DNA of 64,000 nt from positions 29,226-93,225 of the forward strand of contig JAGKQI010000014.1 of NCBI GenBank assembly GCA_018806915.1, written 5' to 3'. The notes under the pieces were generated by a model. It did no database searches, had not been told where the DNA came from, and saw only the letters and a program-made list of their open reading frames with translations. The first letter of the stretch is position 1, and the number at the start of each line of letters is the position of its first letter. Positions 19,466 to 30,259 of this stretch are shown here, in pieces. A program made the position numbers and the translations under genes. This stretch comes from Phytophthora colocasiae. Lineage: Eukaryota; Oomycota; Peronosporomycetes; Peronosporales; Peronosporaceae.

Positions 19466-20685
19466 CTACATATCCGCATCCATGATGTCTAAATGCTCCA
19501 ACACGTCGTCAATGAGGACCCCTTGAAGAGAGGTAAGGATGTCATCTCTTGACTTGTCATGTAGCTGGTGCAGTGCTCGTTCAAACCGCTCTCGATCGCG
19601 GGGCATGGCGCTGGTAAAATGCATGGAGGTTCGTTGAATGCACATCTCGATTACAGTTCCAAGTTCTGACGCATTCAGAGACAGCCACGCTGTTTTGTCG
19701 AACTGAAAGCCGTTGTGTCCCCCCTCTCCTTCAGATACAAGTTTCCAAGCATAGATACGCCCCTCATCATATCGCCGGGTAACCAGTCGATTCCACAGAG
19801 AAACTTTCGCTCCGTTCTCTAACGTGACGGCGTTGCGAAAACTTCTAGCACTTGTGTTTTCTGGGTCTCGAACACCAGCACACGTCTTATAAGACGGGTT
19901 ACTGGAGTGATGGCCAGTGCCAAACTGCCAGAGGAACCGACTGGTCTGGGAAAGCGAAAAAGGGATCGTTTCCGTGATGTAGAGCTGACTGTACTGCAGC
20001 ATACCGTCAGGCTTTCGAACTTTTGAACGGCAGGCTTTAAGCAATTCGTCGATATGTTCACAGTTCGTATCCAGATCTTGGATAAAAGCATTAAACAATT
20101 CAGGTTCCGACGCCCCACAGCGTTGTTTCTTGTGGTCAGTGACGACTTGATCTTCTTCAGTTAACGCAGATGAATTATTCTCTGGTAGCTGTGCAATCTT
20201 GGCGAGTGTTCGAATGTATGCCGCTTGTGCTTGGGAAGAAACGACCAATGCTCGTTGCTCTTCTTCAGCCAAGGAACGTTCATAACGCTGCCGGGTCGCG
20301 ATAGATTTCCAAAACCAAAATGCCGGCGTCTGGGTAGCGTTTTCTCTCTCTTTGGCAACTCGTACCGAGCGAGTCCCTCTTTTAAACTGTCCACTTGACG
20401 TCGCAACTCCTCGCGATCTCGCTTCTGCACGCGGCGATAAATTTGTCTTCTTCTGGCCTCAGTGACTTCATGGAGATTGCCGGTTTTGTTATGGGAAGTT
20501 ATATATTCCGTGCACTGATCATCCGACGTGTTGTTTGACGATAGTGGATGGAGTTGTTTTACCAGCAACGCTTCGGCGTCTGTCAGAAACATGGTGGTGT
20601 CGAGGTTTTCCAAGCCAAGATGAGAATTCTTATCCCCCTCGGACGGGTGAAGCGTTGTGGAACACGCTCCTAGTGTAGATGACAT
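19466..20685 (-). pseudogene. M96-like gene with one frameshift
   Basis: Start MSSTLGACSTTLHPSEGD at 20685. The frame contains a basic region (EARRRQIYRRVQKRDREEL) and goes out of phase near 20360. The other frame then continues WFWKSIATRQ-like sequence, MAEEEQRALVVSSQAQAAY and ETIPFSLSQTSRFLWQF to the C-terminal signature EGEGGHNGFQFDKTAW and LIDDVLEHLDIMDADM with stop at 19466. Only one indel separates it from an intact gene of about 405 residues, so it may be functional if that indel is a base-calling error. Its 3' end lies 20 bases from the piggyBac. Confidence 0.75.
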
Positions 20686-20911
20686 GGCTGGCGACTTGGA
20701 AACGCTGTAAGCCTTAAATGTCTTGTGGTGATGTTTGCGTTTTGCATTGTGGTTTACTGGCTGTAAATTTTGATCAGTAATAAGACAAGGTCACTTGGTT
20801 ACCAAGTTGGTACCTTGGCAAGCGCAAGTTATACCAACTGTGATCACCGATGGCGTGGGCGGCAGGTGGTTTGAGTCACTTGACTATTTTTTACTACATA
20901 CAAATAAAAAA
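20686..20911. other. Intergenic region
   Basis: No gene is seen. It contains the 5' flank of the M96-like copy ending at 20685, with sequence related to other subfamily promoters (the inverted form of ctcacgccatc near 20845). It ends at the TA target of the pogo-like element. Confidence 0.4.
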
Positions 20912-21161
20912 TACCGTCGAGGGCGATTGAATTTGCATCAAGCGCCCTGAAAAAATGCATCACCGGGACGAAATGATGCATTCGAGCCGGGGCGGTAATA
21001 ACGTATAATACCGATTAGTATGCCCCTATCGAATAGAGTGCCTTTCGATTAGAGCGCTCTCTCTAAGGGCACTGTATAAAAATAGAGTGTCCTCTCTAGG
21101 CCAGTCATTGTGGATTGCGACCTTTCGTGTTTTGCGACCTTTCGTGTCCAACGAAAAAGGA

Positions 21162-22560
21162 ATGGTTACGGAGCCATCTAACGTAAAGTTAAAAAACTCT
21201 CACTCTTCATTTTCCATGCCAGCGCGTCGAAAAAGCGTTGAAATCAGCCTAAAGAAGCAAGCAATCGAGTGGATTGCAAGCGAAGGTGGGGGTGTGCCCT
21301 CTCGCGCGGCGGTATTACTCCGCCAACGCGGTTGGCGGATTGCGGCATCAGCTTACCGGAAGTGGTGGCGTGATAGAGAGCAAATTTTAGCCGAGTATGG
21401 AGCTCGGCGGCGCATTGCTGGAGGTGGTCGAAAACCACTGCTTGGGGAGCTAGAAGACCGGCTAGTAGACATGGTGTACGACAAACGCATACGCAAGGAA
21501 AAGGTGTCACGGTGCTGGATTGCTACGGCTGCAATTGCGCTATTCCAGGATAGCAGGACCGAGGAAGAGCACGAAGAAGACCCGATTCGCTTTGTTGCTT
21601 CCGACCCATGGATTCAAAACTTCATGAAGCGCAACGATCTCACGCTGCGCAAGCGCACCAACCTAACGACGCTTACGGATGAGGTGCTTGTGAGTAGAGC
21701 TGTATCATACATGCACTTTTTGGCGCTTCACAAACCAAAGATGAACCTGGATCGAACAATTCTAATGGATGAAACCGCGGTCTATTTTGAAGATGCTCGG
21801 ACAAGCACGGTAGACGACATTGGCGCCAGGCACATCGTGGTTCGTTCGACTGGCTTTTCATCTATGCGCATCACGGTGATGCTTGCGGTCACGGCGTCAG
21901 GAAGAAAGCTACCTCCGTGTCTTATCTAGAAGCGCAAAAACCGAGGCTCAATTGAGCGCCTAGGAGGATGTTACGTTGCATTTCAGGAAAGAGCATGGGT
22001 TGACCAGGATCTCCTGTTGAACTGGTTGGACTGGTACTATCCTGCTGTAGTACAGGCGCCCGGGCAGTACATTGTGTGGGACTCGATGCGAGCTCACATC
22101 TGCAAGAAAGTGAAGCAGCGCTGTAGTGACAGAGCGATTAAAATGGCTGTGATTCCTGGAGGTCTTACTCCGTATCTACAAGCAGGTGATGTAGGCATCT
22201 ACAAGTCTTTCAAAGATTCGATATCGAAGCTGATCGAGCAGTGGAAGCGATCTGACAAGGTGACATACACTAAAGCAGGCAATCCAAGAGCTCCAGATAT
22301 TTCATTGGTGACGTCGTGGGTCTCACAAGCTTGGAAAGAAACACCTGTAGAGGTTGTGGAGGAAGAGCATTAAGGCGTGTGGCTTTGGTAGCAACTCTAG
22401 TGACTGGCATATTGCCAAACATGATGTCTACGGCTCGAAGTTTCGGGCAGCATGGGAGCTGCAGGAAGGTGTAGAGAACGAAAGCGATGTGAATGATGAA
22501 ACTCAGGCACAGATAGAGTCGATCATGGAAACTCTCGATGACATTGTCATCGAAGAATAG
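21162..22560 (+). pseudogene. pogo-like transposase (one stop, one frameshift)
   Basis: The frame can start at ATG 21162 or, by family habit, 21216 (MPARRKSVEISLKKQAI). The first part has HTH-like helices (AVLLRQRGWRIAASAYRKWW). The catalytic core shows ILMDETAVYF, then IVWDSMRAH and PYLQAGDVGIYKSF, that is DD35D spacing between the second and third acids. A TAG at 21927-21929 interrupts the frame, but the same frame resumes at once (KRKNRGSIERLGGC). A one-base shift near 22370 moves the C-terminal tail (CGFGSNSSDWHIAKHDVYG) to another frame ending at 22560. Two lesions only, so recently inactivated or misread. Confidence 0.8.
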
Positions 22561-22626
22561 TCTAGCAAAAGAAGTGTTAGTATTCACGCTTAGGCTGGTA
22601 ATGAACAGAACTTGGAGAGAAAACTT

Positions 22627-22745
22627 ACCATTTCACAATGCGGAGAATTAACGCATTCAATGAGAATTGAACCCGCGACAACCCTGCTCCCAAATGGGCC
22701 CTCAATAAGTCCAGGTAGCTTAACCACCTGAGCTGTCAGCATTGT
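22627..22745 (-). repeat. tRNA-derived SINE-like module, second copy
   Basis: The minus strand reads gacagctcaggtggttaagc (A-box-like, D-arm) then, after a long middle, cgcgggttcaattctc (B-box) and the tail gcgttaattctccgcatt. It matches the module at 8045-8150 over the middle and tail. Both copies lie within TA-flanked DNA transposons, close to the right end. Confidence 0.5.
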
Positions 22746-23150
22746 TGCAAAAGGTAACTTCAACACTGAATGATATATGATGCATATTGAATACAGTGCG
22801 CTATTTTCAAAAGACAGCACTGTATTAAAATAGAGTGCGGAACTTTATTCGGTATTATACGTTAATTGCATAGGTCGCACGTCGTAAATTCTAGAAGGTC
22901 CTCTTGACCAGATTGCCACAATCGCATCCTAGCCGTACCGTAAAAGTATCCCCCCGAACACCCTCCGACTCATTCAAGATGCCTGGTAGCCGTCCTCGAG
23001 AGCTCCCTTCCCGCCTTCCTCGCGACCCTGCTGTCGCCCTTGTAGAAAACTCGATAACCTACCAGAAGTGTGTTGCGTTCGGTAGACAAACTTGTCGGCA
23101 CCGTCTGTGCACAGTAGTGCCTCAAATGATGCACCGAGGAGCAATAAACA
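22746..23150. other. Right internal region of the pogo-like element
   Basis: No gene. It contains the inner inverted repeat (about 22848-22866) and about 280 bases between inner and outer repeats that are absent from the left side. These may be an inserted or captured piece of unknown origin. Confidence 0.4.
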
Positions 23151-23221
23151 AATGCATCATTTCGTCCCGGTGATGCATTTTTTCAGGGCGCTTGATGCAA
23201 ATTCAAGCGCCCTCGACGGTA

Positions 23222-23690
23222 CAAATAACTCACGCCATCAGTGTGTGCGAATCTCGTCATGGACTGTCTCCTTTTCTTTTGTCTTGTTGGCGGTCGCAGA
23301 CCACTCCAGCCCAAAACGCCGATAAGTTTAAACGAGTTCTCAAGCGTGCGATCAATGAACAGTGACGATGGATACTCATGAACAGTGTTCATGACGATGC
23401 AACTAAAGTTATTGTACTCACTTTTCTGTTGCTCCTCTGATTCTCACTCTTTCGATAATTGATTGATGTGAAAGTCAGTGATAATACTTTCTGGCATCAA
23501 ATTATCTTTCTGTCATCTAGCTCTTGTTTTGACTTCATAGCTCATCAAGACAACGCGGGCTTTACTATGTTCGTTTGTCAAGTTTCTTAATACGTAGGTT
23601 ATTTGCTGTGCATTAAAAACTGAACTGTCGACCAGACGACCGCGTAATTTCCCGTGGAAGTTCGTATCTGAAGGGGGGGGGGGGTATTAT
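23222..23690. other. Intergenic region with a G12 run
   Basis: No gene is seen. It starts with M96-subfamily flank sequence (ctcacgccatcagtg) and ends with twelve consecutive G at 23673-23684, directly before an inverted piece of an M96-like gene. Confidence 0.5.
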
Positions 23691-23692
23691 AC

Positions 23693-23923
23693 AGGGTGCA
23701 CCAGGAGGAGACAGGGTGGTGCACTTTACGCCCGTCAACGGATCAATTTGAGCCTGGTACGGTTCTTGCAGTATGCAACCGTCGAAACACACTACAAGTA
23801 ATGACTAGTACCGGGTTTGAACCAGAGTGCCGGCTGAAACTGGAGTTCCATCACTTCTTGGGGGGGGCAACAGTGTTAGATCTCGAGAAGCTCCTCATTG
23901 ACTACGCATATGCTGTCATTTAG
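23693..23923 (+). pseudogene. Inverted C-terminal piece of an M96-like gene
   Basis: The plus strand encodes HQEETGWCTLRPSTDQFEPG and continues to a C-terminus ending LEKLLIDYAYAVI with stop at 23923. This matches the C-terminal part of the minus-strand copy at 26637-27916, but lies on the opposite strand to the rest of its own gene (24005-24899). It has internal deletions relative to that paralogue. An inversion of about 300 bases most simply explains it. Confidence 0.7.
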
Positions 23924-24004
23924 CCGTCTCTCGAGCTCGTTCTCTCTGTAAAATGCGATTTAATTACTTATTAACTGCATGTTCCATCAATATGTTATGC
24001 TATC

Positions 24005-24899
24005 GCGATTCAATAAACCGTCGCAAGACAGCCCGTTGCTGAACGAATACTTTCTCCCTCCCCCGTGGTCAGCGAGATCCATTCTCGAAATGAAAACGCA
24101 CAGGCATTTTCTGGGTCTTGGACGTCACAGCAGTGCTCGTAATCTGGCTTAACGCTGTACTCTTGAACCATCTTCCACAGTGAACTGGACGTTTCCGAGT
24201 GGGAGAACGGTTGCACTATCTTCATCAATTCCTGGTAGAATTCCACTTCTCTATCACTACCCTGTCGCTGCTAAGATTTCACTTGTGTTTCAGTCTCAAG
24301 TAGATCTAATCCACAGCCTTTAAAACACTTGATCAATTCGTAGGAAGTTCTCGTCACATTCTTGAATCAAATACTTGAAAAGCTCACGTTCTGTCGCCTG
24401 TCGCTGGTTTTTCAGTGCTGTTGGCTTCCACGCTCAATTGAGTTCTGTTTCAGCAGAACCATCTTCATATGCTCAATATACACTGCTTGAGCTGCAGTGA
24501 GTTGTCTCCGCTCCGCTTCAGCATACAACCGCTCTTCCATCTTCAGAGTAGCGAAGGATTTCCATACGAAGAAGGCTGGCGTTCTTAACGCCTCGAGTCT
24601 GGTCTTCTCCAGCTCCTGTGCTCGCTGAATCGTGACAAGTTGCTTGGCTTCCTCTTGAACTCGTAGCGCGTCCCTCCCGCATTTTTGAGCTCGTCGTTAC
24701 ACTCGGCTTCTTTGGCCCGGCGAAGTCTGCTCTTTCGCCTTGGTCGTGATCTTCGCCGCTGGCGGTTAACGACTGGAACGTTTCAATGCCGAGTTCAGCT
24801 AGCAGCTCTTCCGTTTTCAGCAAACAGGACACCCTCGCTCAAGGCGTGTGGAGTTGTATGGTCGTCGATACGCTAGAACACCATGTTTGACTCTGCCAT
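24005..24899 (-). pseudogene. M96-like gene, decayed 5' and middle part
   Basis: The ATG is at 24899 in MAESNMVF context (paralogue MVESDTVF). Several frameshifts follow. Recognisable pieces are LLKTEELLAELG, the middle helix region (complement of ctcttccatcttcagagtagcg) and EFYQELMKIVQPFSHSETSS with YEHCCDVQDPENACAFSFRE. The gene breaks at about 24005 in RRFIE, where the intact paralogue continues. The rest is inverted at 23693-23923. It is close to the copy at 26637-27916 in sequence, so the duplication is recent. Confidence 0.7.
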
Positions 24900-25084
24900 T
24901 GTTCTTCAGTGATCAAAGTTCACACGTTTTCGTTGTGACAAATTTGTCAGAACGATGGCAAAGCAGATCTCCATGTCCTAATCCCAGCAGACAAATGTTA
25001 TCAGCGATTGCGTGAGTATGTGGTGGCAGTGGCGTAATTCGACCTGTTACATGTTTATTGTCTTAATAACTGTCTCGCTCACGT

Positions 25085-26289
25085 CTACAAATGCTCAAAG
25101 ACGTCGTCGATGAGGACATTATGAAGTAAGATGAATACGTCCTCTCTTGTCTTGTCTTGTACCTGATGAAGTGCTTGTTCATATCGCTCTCGATTGCATG
25201 GCATCGCGTTGGTAAAGTGCATCGGGGTTCGACGAATGCACAGCTCAATTCCGGTTCCATGTTCCGACTCTTGTAGAAAGAGTCACCCGCTCTCGTCGAA
25301 CTGAAACCCATTGTGCACTCTCTCTCCTCCAGACACGAGTTTCCAAGCAATGACACGCCCCTCGGCATATCGTCGTGAAACCAGTCAATTCCGCAGGGAT
25401 ATCTCCCACCCGTTGTCTAACTTGATAACGCTCCGATAACTGCGAGCATGAGTGTTGTCTGGATCTGGAACGTCTCCACACCTCTTGAAATCTGGGAAAT
25501 TAGAGCGATGGTCAATGCCATACTGCCACAGGAAGTGACTGGTTCGGGACAATAAAAACGGCATCGTTTCCTTAACGTAAAGCTGGCTGTACTCCAGCGT
25601 GCCGTCAGGTTTCGAGCTTCGAATTGCGGTGTAGAACGGTAGGCTTGCAACAGTTCGTCGACGTGGTTACAGTTGGTATCCAGGCCTTGAATAAAAGCAC
25701 CAAACAGATCAGTCTCTGACACTCCACAGTGTTGTTTCCTGTGGTCGCTAACTGCTTGATCTTGACCACGTGACGCAGTTGGATTGTTCTCCGGCATCCG
25801 CGCGATATTGACAAGCGTGCGGATATATGCCGCTTGGGTGTGGGTGGAGATGGTCAACACTTGATTCTCCTCTTCAGCCAAGAAACGTTCATGACGCTGC
25901 TGAGCCGCGATAGATTTTCAGAACCAAAACGTCGACGTCTGAGCGGCGTTGAACTGGGCCTTCTCGTTTTCCTTAGCTCGTCGTAAAAGAACGAGTTCCT
26001 TTTCTATATCAATCACTTGGCGTCGTAGTTCGTGGCGTTCTCGTGTCTGCATACGGCGATAAAGTCGCCGTCTGTTCGCCTCAGCCATTCGATGGGACTT
26101 GGCGGTGTTGTTATCGGAAGCAAGCGCTTCCTCATCCTGATCATCCGAAGTGTTGGTCGAGGAGAGTACGCCGGGTTCTTCTATCAGCAGAGTTTCTACA
26201 TCTTCGAGGGGCATCGTTGCATTGAGTTTGTCTAAGCAAAGAAGATTTTCGGACAGTTGAAGTGTTCCTCCGAGTGTATGTGCCATCAT
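25085..26289 (-). pseudogene. M96-like gene with nonsense codon and frameshifts
   Basis: Start MMAHTLGGTLQLSENLLCL at 26289. Basic region EANRRRLYRRMQTRERHEL. A TGG to TGA change at 25918-25920 stops the frame within the conserved FWFWK box, but the same frame goes on (KSIAAQQRHERFLAEEENQ) to about 25610, where it shifts. Another shift lies near 25420. The C-terminal remnant encodes LIDDVFEHL and TAG at 25085. Three or more lesions make this a true pseudogene. It belongs to the subfamily of 8256-9553 and 19466-20685. Confidence 0.75.
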
Positions 26290-26636
26290 GGTGTGTCGAT
26301 TTGTCTTGTGGTGTTTGGCGTGCTTTTGCGTTGTGGTTTGCTGGCTCTACGTCATGATAAGCGTAAGACCTTGTAACTCATGCCACGTGCAAACAGTGAT
26401 GACGTGAAGTGGCTGAACGTAAACAACATGGCCACGCGGTTTACTCTCGTCACTTGTGTGTCATTCCATGTCTGCTAAACCAACAAAAGCGCGTGAAATT
26501 TAAGCGCTAAAAACGTTAGTTGATACCCCCAAAAAGAACAATTTTCTGTAGTATGATCCTTTGCCCCACAGGTAACCTTTGTCAAATTGCTTGATAAACA
26601 TTCAATACTCACAGATCCTTTTCACAAATATCCCAT
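26290..26636. other. Intergenic region
   Basis: No gene is seen. It is the 5' flank of the copy ending at 26289, followed by an AT-rich stretch with the poly(A)-side flank of the next copy. Confidence 0.4.
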
Positions 26637-27916
26637 TTAAACCCCTCTGAAGCAGAAAGCGATATCCGGAGATGGCCGAACATCAGCAAATGCGTCGTCG
26701 ATGAGGAGCTTCCCGAGTTCTAACACAATTGATCCCCAGGCTTTGTCACCAATATCCTCCAAGAATCGATGGAACTCCAATTTCAGCCGGCATTCTGGTT
26801 CAAACCCGGTATTCGTCGTTGCTTGTAGTGTGTTTCGACGGTTGCATGCTGCAAGAACCGTACCAGGCTCAAATTGATCCGTTGACGGGCGTAAAGTGCA
26901 CCATCCCGTCTCCTCTTGATGCATCCGTAGAAAATCCCCTCGCCTTCAGATAGGAACTTCCACGTAAAAACAACGCGGTCATCTTCAATAAACCGTCGCA
27001 AGACAGCGCGTTGCCGAACGAATACTTCCTCCCCCGTGGTCAGCGAGATCCTTTCTCGAAATGAAAACGCACAGGTATTTTCTAGGTCTTGGACGTCACA
27101 GCAGTGCTCGTAATCTGTCTTAACGCCGTAATACTCTTGAACCATCTTCCACAGTGAACTGGACGTTTCCGAGTGGGAGAACGGTTGCACTATCTTCATC
27201 AATTCCTGGTAGAATTCCACTTCTCTATCACTACCCTGTCGCTGCTGAGATTTCACTTGCGCTTCAGTCTCAAGTAGATCTAATCCACAGCCTTTAAACA
27301 CTTGATCAATTCGTAGGAAGTTCTCGTCACATTCTTGAATCAAATACTTGAAAAGCTCACGTTCTGTCGCCTGTCGCTGGTTTTTCAGTGCTGTTGGCTG
27401 GCTTCCACGCTCAATTGAGTTCTGTTTCAGCAGAACCGTCTTCATATGATCAATATACACTGCTTGAGCTCTTACAGCTGCAGTGGGTCGTCTCTGCTCC
27501 GCTTCAGCATACAACCGCTCTTCCATCTTCAGAGTAGCGAAGGATTTCCATACGAAGAAGGCTGGCGTTCTTAACGCCTCGAGTCTGGTCTTCTCCAGCT
27601 CCTGTGCTCGCTGTACCAAGCTAAGTTGCGCGGTCAATTCTTCTACTTGGCGTCCTAATTCGCCCCTCATGTATTTCTGGATACGACGATACTCTCGACA
27701 TTTTCTGGCTTCTTTTGCTCGACGATGTCTGCTCTTCGTGCTAAGGACGTGTTCGTTGCTGCTGGTGGGTGAAGACCGGGAGGTTCCCGTTTCGAATTCA
27801 GCTAGTAGCTCTTTCGTTTGAGATAACAAAGTACTCCCGTTGTCGTCACTTACTGATAACTTCGCATTAGTAGAGACGTTGGGCGTTGACGAGAAGACCG
27901 TGTCGGACTCTACCAT
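26637..27916 (-). pseudogene. M96-like gene with a single frameshift
   Basis: Start MVESDTVFSSTPNVSTNA at 27916. An open frame of about 340 family-consistent codons contains a basic region (EARKCREYRRIQKYMRGEL; Glu at the Asn position), helix (VWKSFATLKMEERLYAEAEQ) and START-like region to EGEGIFYG. There one base appears missing and the last 95 codons (MHQEETGWCTLRPSTDQF to stop at 26637) lie in the next frame. Because the single lesion splits the highly conserved signature GEGxxxGMHxxETGW, the gene may be intact in reality. The joined product would be about 425 residues. Confidence 0.75.
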
Positions 27917-28091
27917 TGTTTAGCCACTTCGTGTAGTTTTCTGTTGTGACAATTTGTCAGAACGAGGGCACAACAGATCTCCGTCCTAATCCCAGCAGGA
28001 TTACAACCAATGATGCCAGCAATTGCGTGACTGTGAGGTGGCAGAGGTGTTATTATCAGTGGTGGATAAACCTAATTTTGTTTTTTTTTTC

Positions 28092-28140
28092 GGATTAGGT
28101 TCTAGGTTCTTCAGCAGGTTTAAACTATAAAACCTAATCC
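28092..28140. repeat. Short inverted repeat around an AT-rich core
   Basis: ggattaggtt (28092-28101) and aacctaatcc (28131-28140) are perfect inverted 10-mers, with a second aggtt/aaccta-type repeat within and an upstream aacctaat. They lie just beyond the hAT remnant and could be part of that transposon's end or a hairpin. Confidence 0.5.
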
Positions 28141-28339
28141 GAATTCCACGACTGATGGGAACAGGTCACACAGTTTACATGGTGCCGTTGTAGTCATTAT
28201 TCTTCCTGGCGCGTCTGAAGCGATTCGCTGAAGGGCCCAGTGGGTGAATATTGGCACATTGAGCAGGTGTAGACTGTGAACAACGTACCTCAGCAATTCA
28301 CAAGCCAGAAGTCTCGTCGTCCATATTAACCCATGGATT

Positions 28340-28490
28340 TTCTCCGTTGTAGTTTGTGGTTTGTCTTGGATATAAATCATTTTCTCCAACGTGGAAGATC
28401 CCAAGGAATTTCTTCGGACTTGTTTGAAAAAATCCAAAAGTGAAGAAGTTCCGTTCTGATGCCGCGCTTGACGCTACCAAACCAAAAAAC
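28340..28490 (-). pseudogene. hAT transposase C-terminal (dimerisation) remnant
   Basis: The minus strand encodes VASSAASERNFFTFGFF, the hallmark of the hAT C-terminal dimerisation region, then after a one-base shift KQVRRNSLGSSTLEKMIYI. Only this end of the transposase is preserved. No TIR or 8-bp TSD was found. Sequence up to 28740 is Ser/Thr/acid-rich in one minus-strand frame and may be the remains of its neighbour. Confidence 0.65.
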
Positions 28491-28743
28491 GGTAAGAGCT
28501 ACGGATTTTAACGTAGGCCAGTGATGACCGTGTCACTGCCCTCCTCTTGATGTGGTGGTAGAGTGAGAGTGGTAGTGTTGTCCACCGCGATGCCTTGTTG
28601 CATTTCACTGCCGATTGATACTTGTTGGTGATCTTGATCGATGTCCATCGTTTTGGAGATTGCAGGGCGATTATCAGTGGGGGATGCACTGGCGGTTGTG
28701 AAACTGCAAATGCAAGGACTGAAAATACACTGGTACTCTACGA

Positions 28744-28792
28744 GTGTCCCAGTACGGTGTATAATAACTTATTATACACCGTACTGGGACAC
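28744..28792. repeat. Perfect 24-bp palindrome
   Basis: gtgtcccagtacggtgtata plus ataa, a single C, then the exact reverse complement. The arm looks like the terminal repeat of a Tc1/mariner-type element, so two ends placed head-to-head (a deleted element) is one explanation. It abuts the truncated 3' end of the M96-like fragment at 28797. Confidence 0.85.
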
Positions 28793-28796
28793 CTGA

Positions 28797-28966
28797 TTAT
28801 TCTACAAGGTTTCCTAGCAAGGCCGTTTCAGCCGAAGTCATCACATTGTCCAGCGTTTTCTTGCTAATTCGCCGCATAACCTCGTGAAAATCGTTCACCT
28901 CTGATTTATCAAGCGTTGCTTCCGTCGAAGGTGTAGGAGTTCGGCAGATACACAAATCATTCCGAA
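28797..28966 (-). pseudogene. M96-like C-terminal fragment (type B)
   Basis: The minus strand encodes DLCICRTPTPSTEATLD and a C-terminus ETALLGNLVE with TAA at 28797. This corresponds to the end of the gene at 38501-39576 (CICRTPTPSTDTFTF...ALLGNMLEEME). It is cut at about 28966, where a plus-strand M96-like gene begins with micro-homology. Confidence 0.7.
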
Positions 28967-29275
28967 GAAGAGCGCAAGGAACTCGTCGCTGCTTTCAATC
29001 AGCAGACTGAGTACGTTAAGGTACTTCGACAGGTTGCTGAAGACGTTCCGTGCTTCCCTGATATTCCGACGCTGCGGCCCATGACAAGTTCCCTCTATTC
29101 GACCTACTTACAGCAGCTACAAGACTGCTATGCTCGCGTTGGTCGAGTGATGGACTTCTACAATATGGAGACTCTACCAGAAACGACACGTAACTCAGTC
29201 CAGCGGCGTCAGGAAGACGGAGAAGTGGACTTCTTCAACCACTTATTCAAGATGGCGCTGCCCTACACTTTTTAA

Positions 29276-30259
29276 TTCCTTCAACCCCATATGTTGGAGC
29301 CACTCAACATAATGGGTGTATAGCTCTTGAAAACCTAACCACAGCATCTATACGCATGTTGGAGGCTCCAACATATTCAAATTTAGACTATATTTTTGTA
29401 TTGGAAGCAGCTCAATACTAAAAACAAGTGGAAAAAAAGTGAGAGAGAAGTGGCGATGCACAGGGGTAGGTCGAATCGAAAGGAGAAAACCGACACAAAT
29501 GGATAAAGACAGAACATTATCTGATCTGTAACGAAATACGGTGCTGTTTCCTTGCTATGTGCATCATTACTTTGCAAAGCCCTTTCTAATTCGTTAACAA
29601 AGAACATAAATTCCTGTCAATACATTTCCCATTAGATTGTACCCCCTCTAAGCGCATCACTGGCCTTGATTGTTCTCACAAGCAGGGCCCATTCTGTACA
29701 TATCTTGATTTAGATTGATGGGAATAACACTACTAGTGCTGCTACTTTTGAGGAAATTATTTCAAGTGCATTATATTTTACTGTAATTCTAGTGACCTTT
29801 GCATGACTGTCATATACGTCGTCTTCAGTTTGATCGTGCCAGTAAATCCAAGCATGTCTAGCTACAGCCATATTTTTATAATAATACGTAAATACAAAGG
29901 TACATGCGTGAGGTGAGTAAGCAAGTGATGCGTTCCTTATACACTCTCTTTGTACGACTGAGGCATGCATTTTATGAACTTGTGTTCGTGCAAAAACTTG
30001 ATTTTTAATAAAAAGTGCATTTCTGAAGGTTGGATCCTCCATCATACTGGATCGTACTTGGCGATTTTGCCTACATATAGCGCAATATGTTAGAGGTCGC
30101 CCGTCTTTACACGAGAACAGAAACTGTAGTTTCCCAACCCCTCCCGCTAACAAAATCGTACTTAGAGTAGACATATACAAACATCAAGACTAATTATGTT
30201 GGTGGCTCCAACATAATGATCAAAATATACCCCTCGATTTTTTGACGGGGGTTGAAGGG
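29276..30259. mobile_element. TTAA-flanked non-autonomous element (piggyBac-type)
   Basis: TTAA occurs at 29272-29275 and 30260-30263. The ends are inverted (ccttcaacccc and ggggttgaagg). The interior shows further inverted motifs built on tgttggagcc/ggctccaaca at both sides. It is 984 bases with no transposase. Its ends differ from the piggyBac at 10131-19442, so another autonomous family must have mobilised it. The insertion splits an M96-like gene. Confidence 0.8.
29710..30174 (-). CDS. Unknown 154-codon ORF in the TTAA element
   Basis: ATG at 30174, stop at 29710. The protein contains YCAICRQNRQVRSSMMED, a further Cys and His residues, and an aromatic-rich segment (YYYKNMAVARHAWIYWHDQ). 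Cys pairs could recall the Cys-rich end of piggyBac transposases, but the spacing is not convincing and no DDE part is present. It may be spurious. Confidence 0.3.
   Translation of the reverse strand: MSTLSTILLAGGVGKLQFLFSCKDGRPLTYCAICRQNRQVRSSMMEDPTFRNALFIKNQVFARTQVHKMHASVVQRECIRNASLAYSPHACTFVFTYYYKNMAVARHAWIYWHDQTEDDVYDSHAKVTRITVKYNALEIISSKVAALVVLFPSI

Larger units (their letters stand above)
20914..23219 (+). mobile_element. pogo/Tc1-mariner-class DNA transposon
   Basis: TA is present on both sides (20912-20913 and 23220-23221). The terminal inverted repeat of about 70 bases starts ccgtcgagggcg and includes ttgcatcaagcgccctgaaa on both ends with one mismatch. An inner inverted repeat (aacgtataataccgat) follows at about 21000 and 22855. 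The element is 2306 bases. It carries a CENP-B-like HTH plus DDE transposase on the plus strand and a tRNA-like SINE on the right (22627-22745). Confidence 0.88.
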
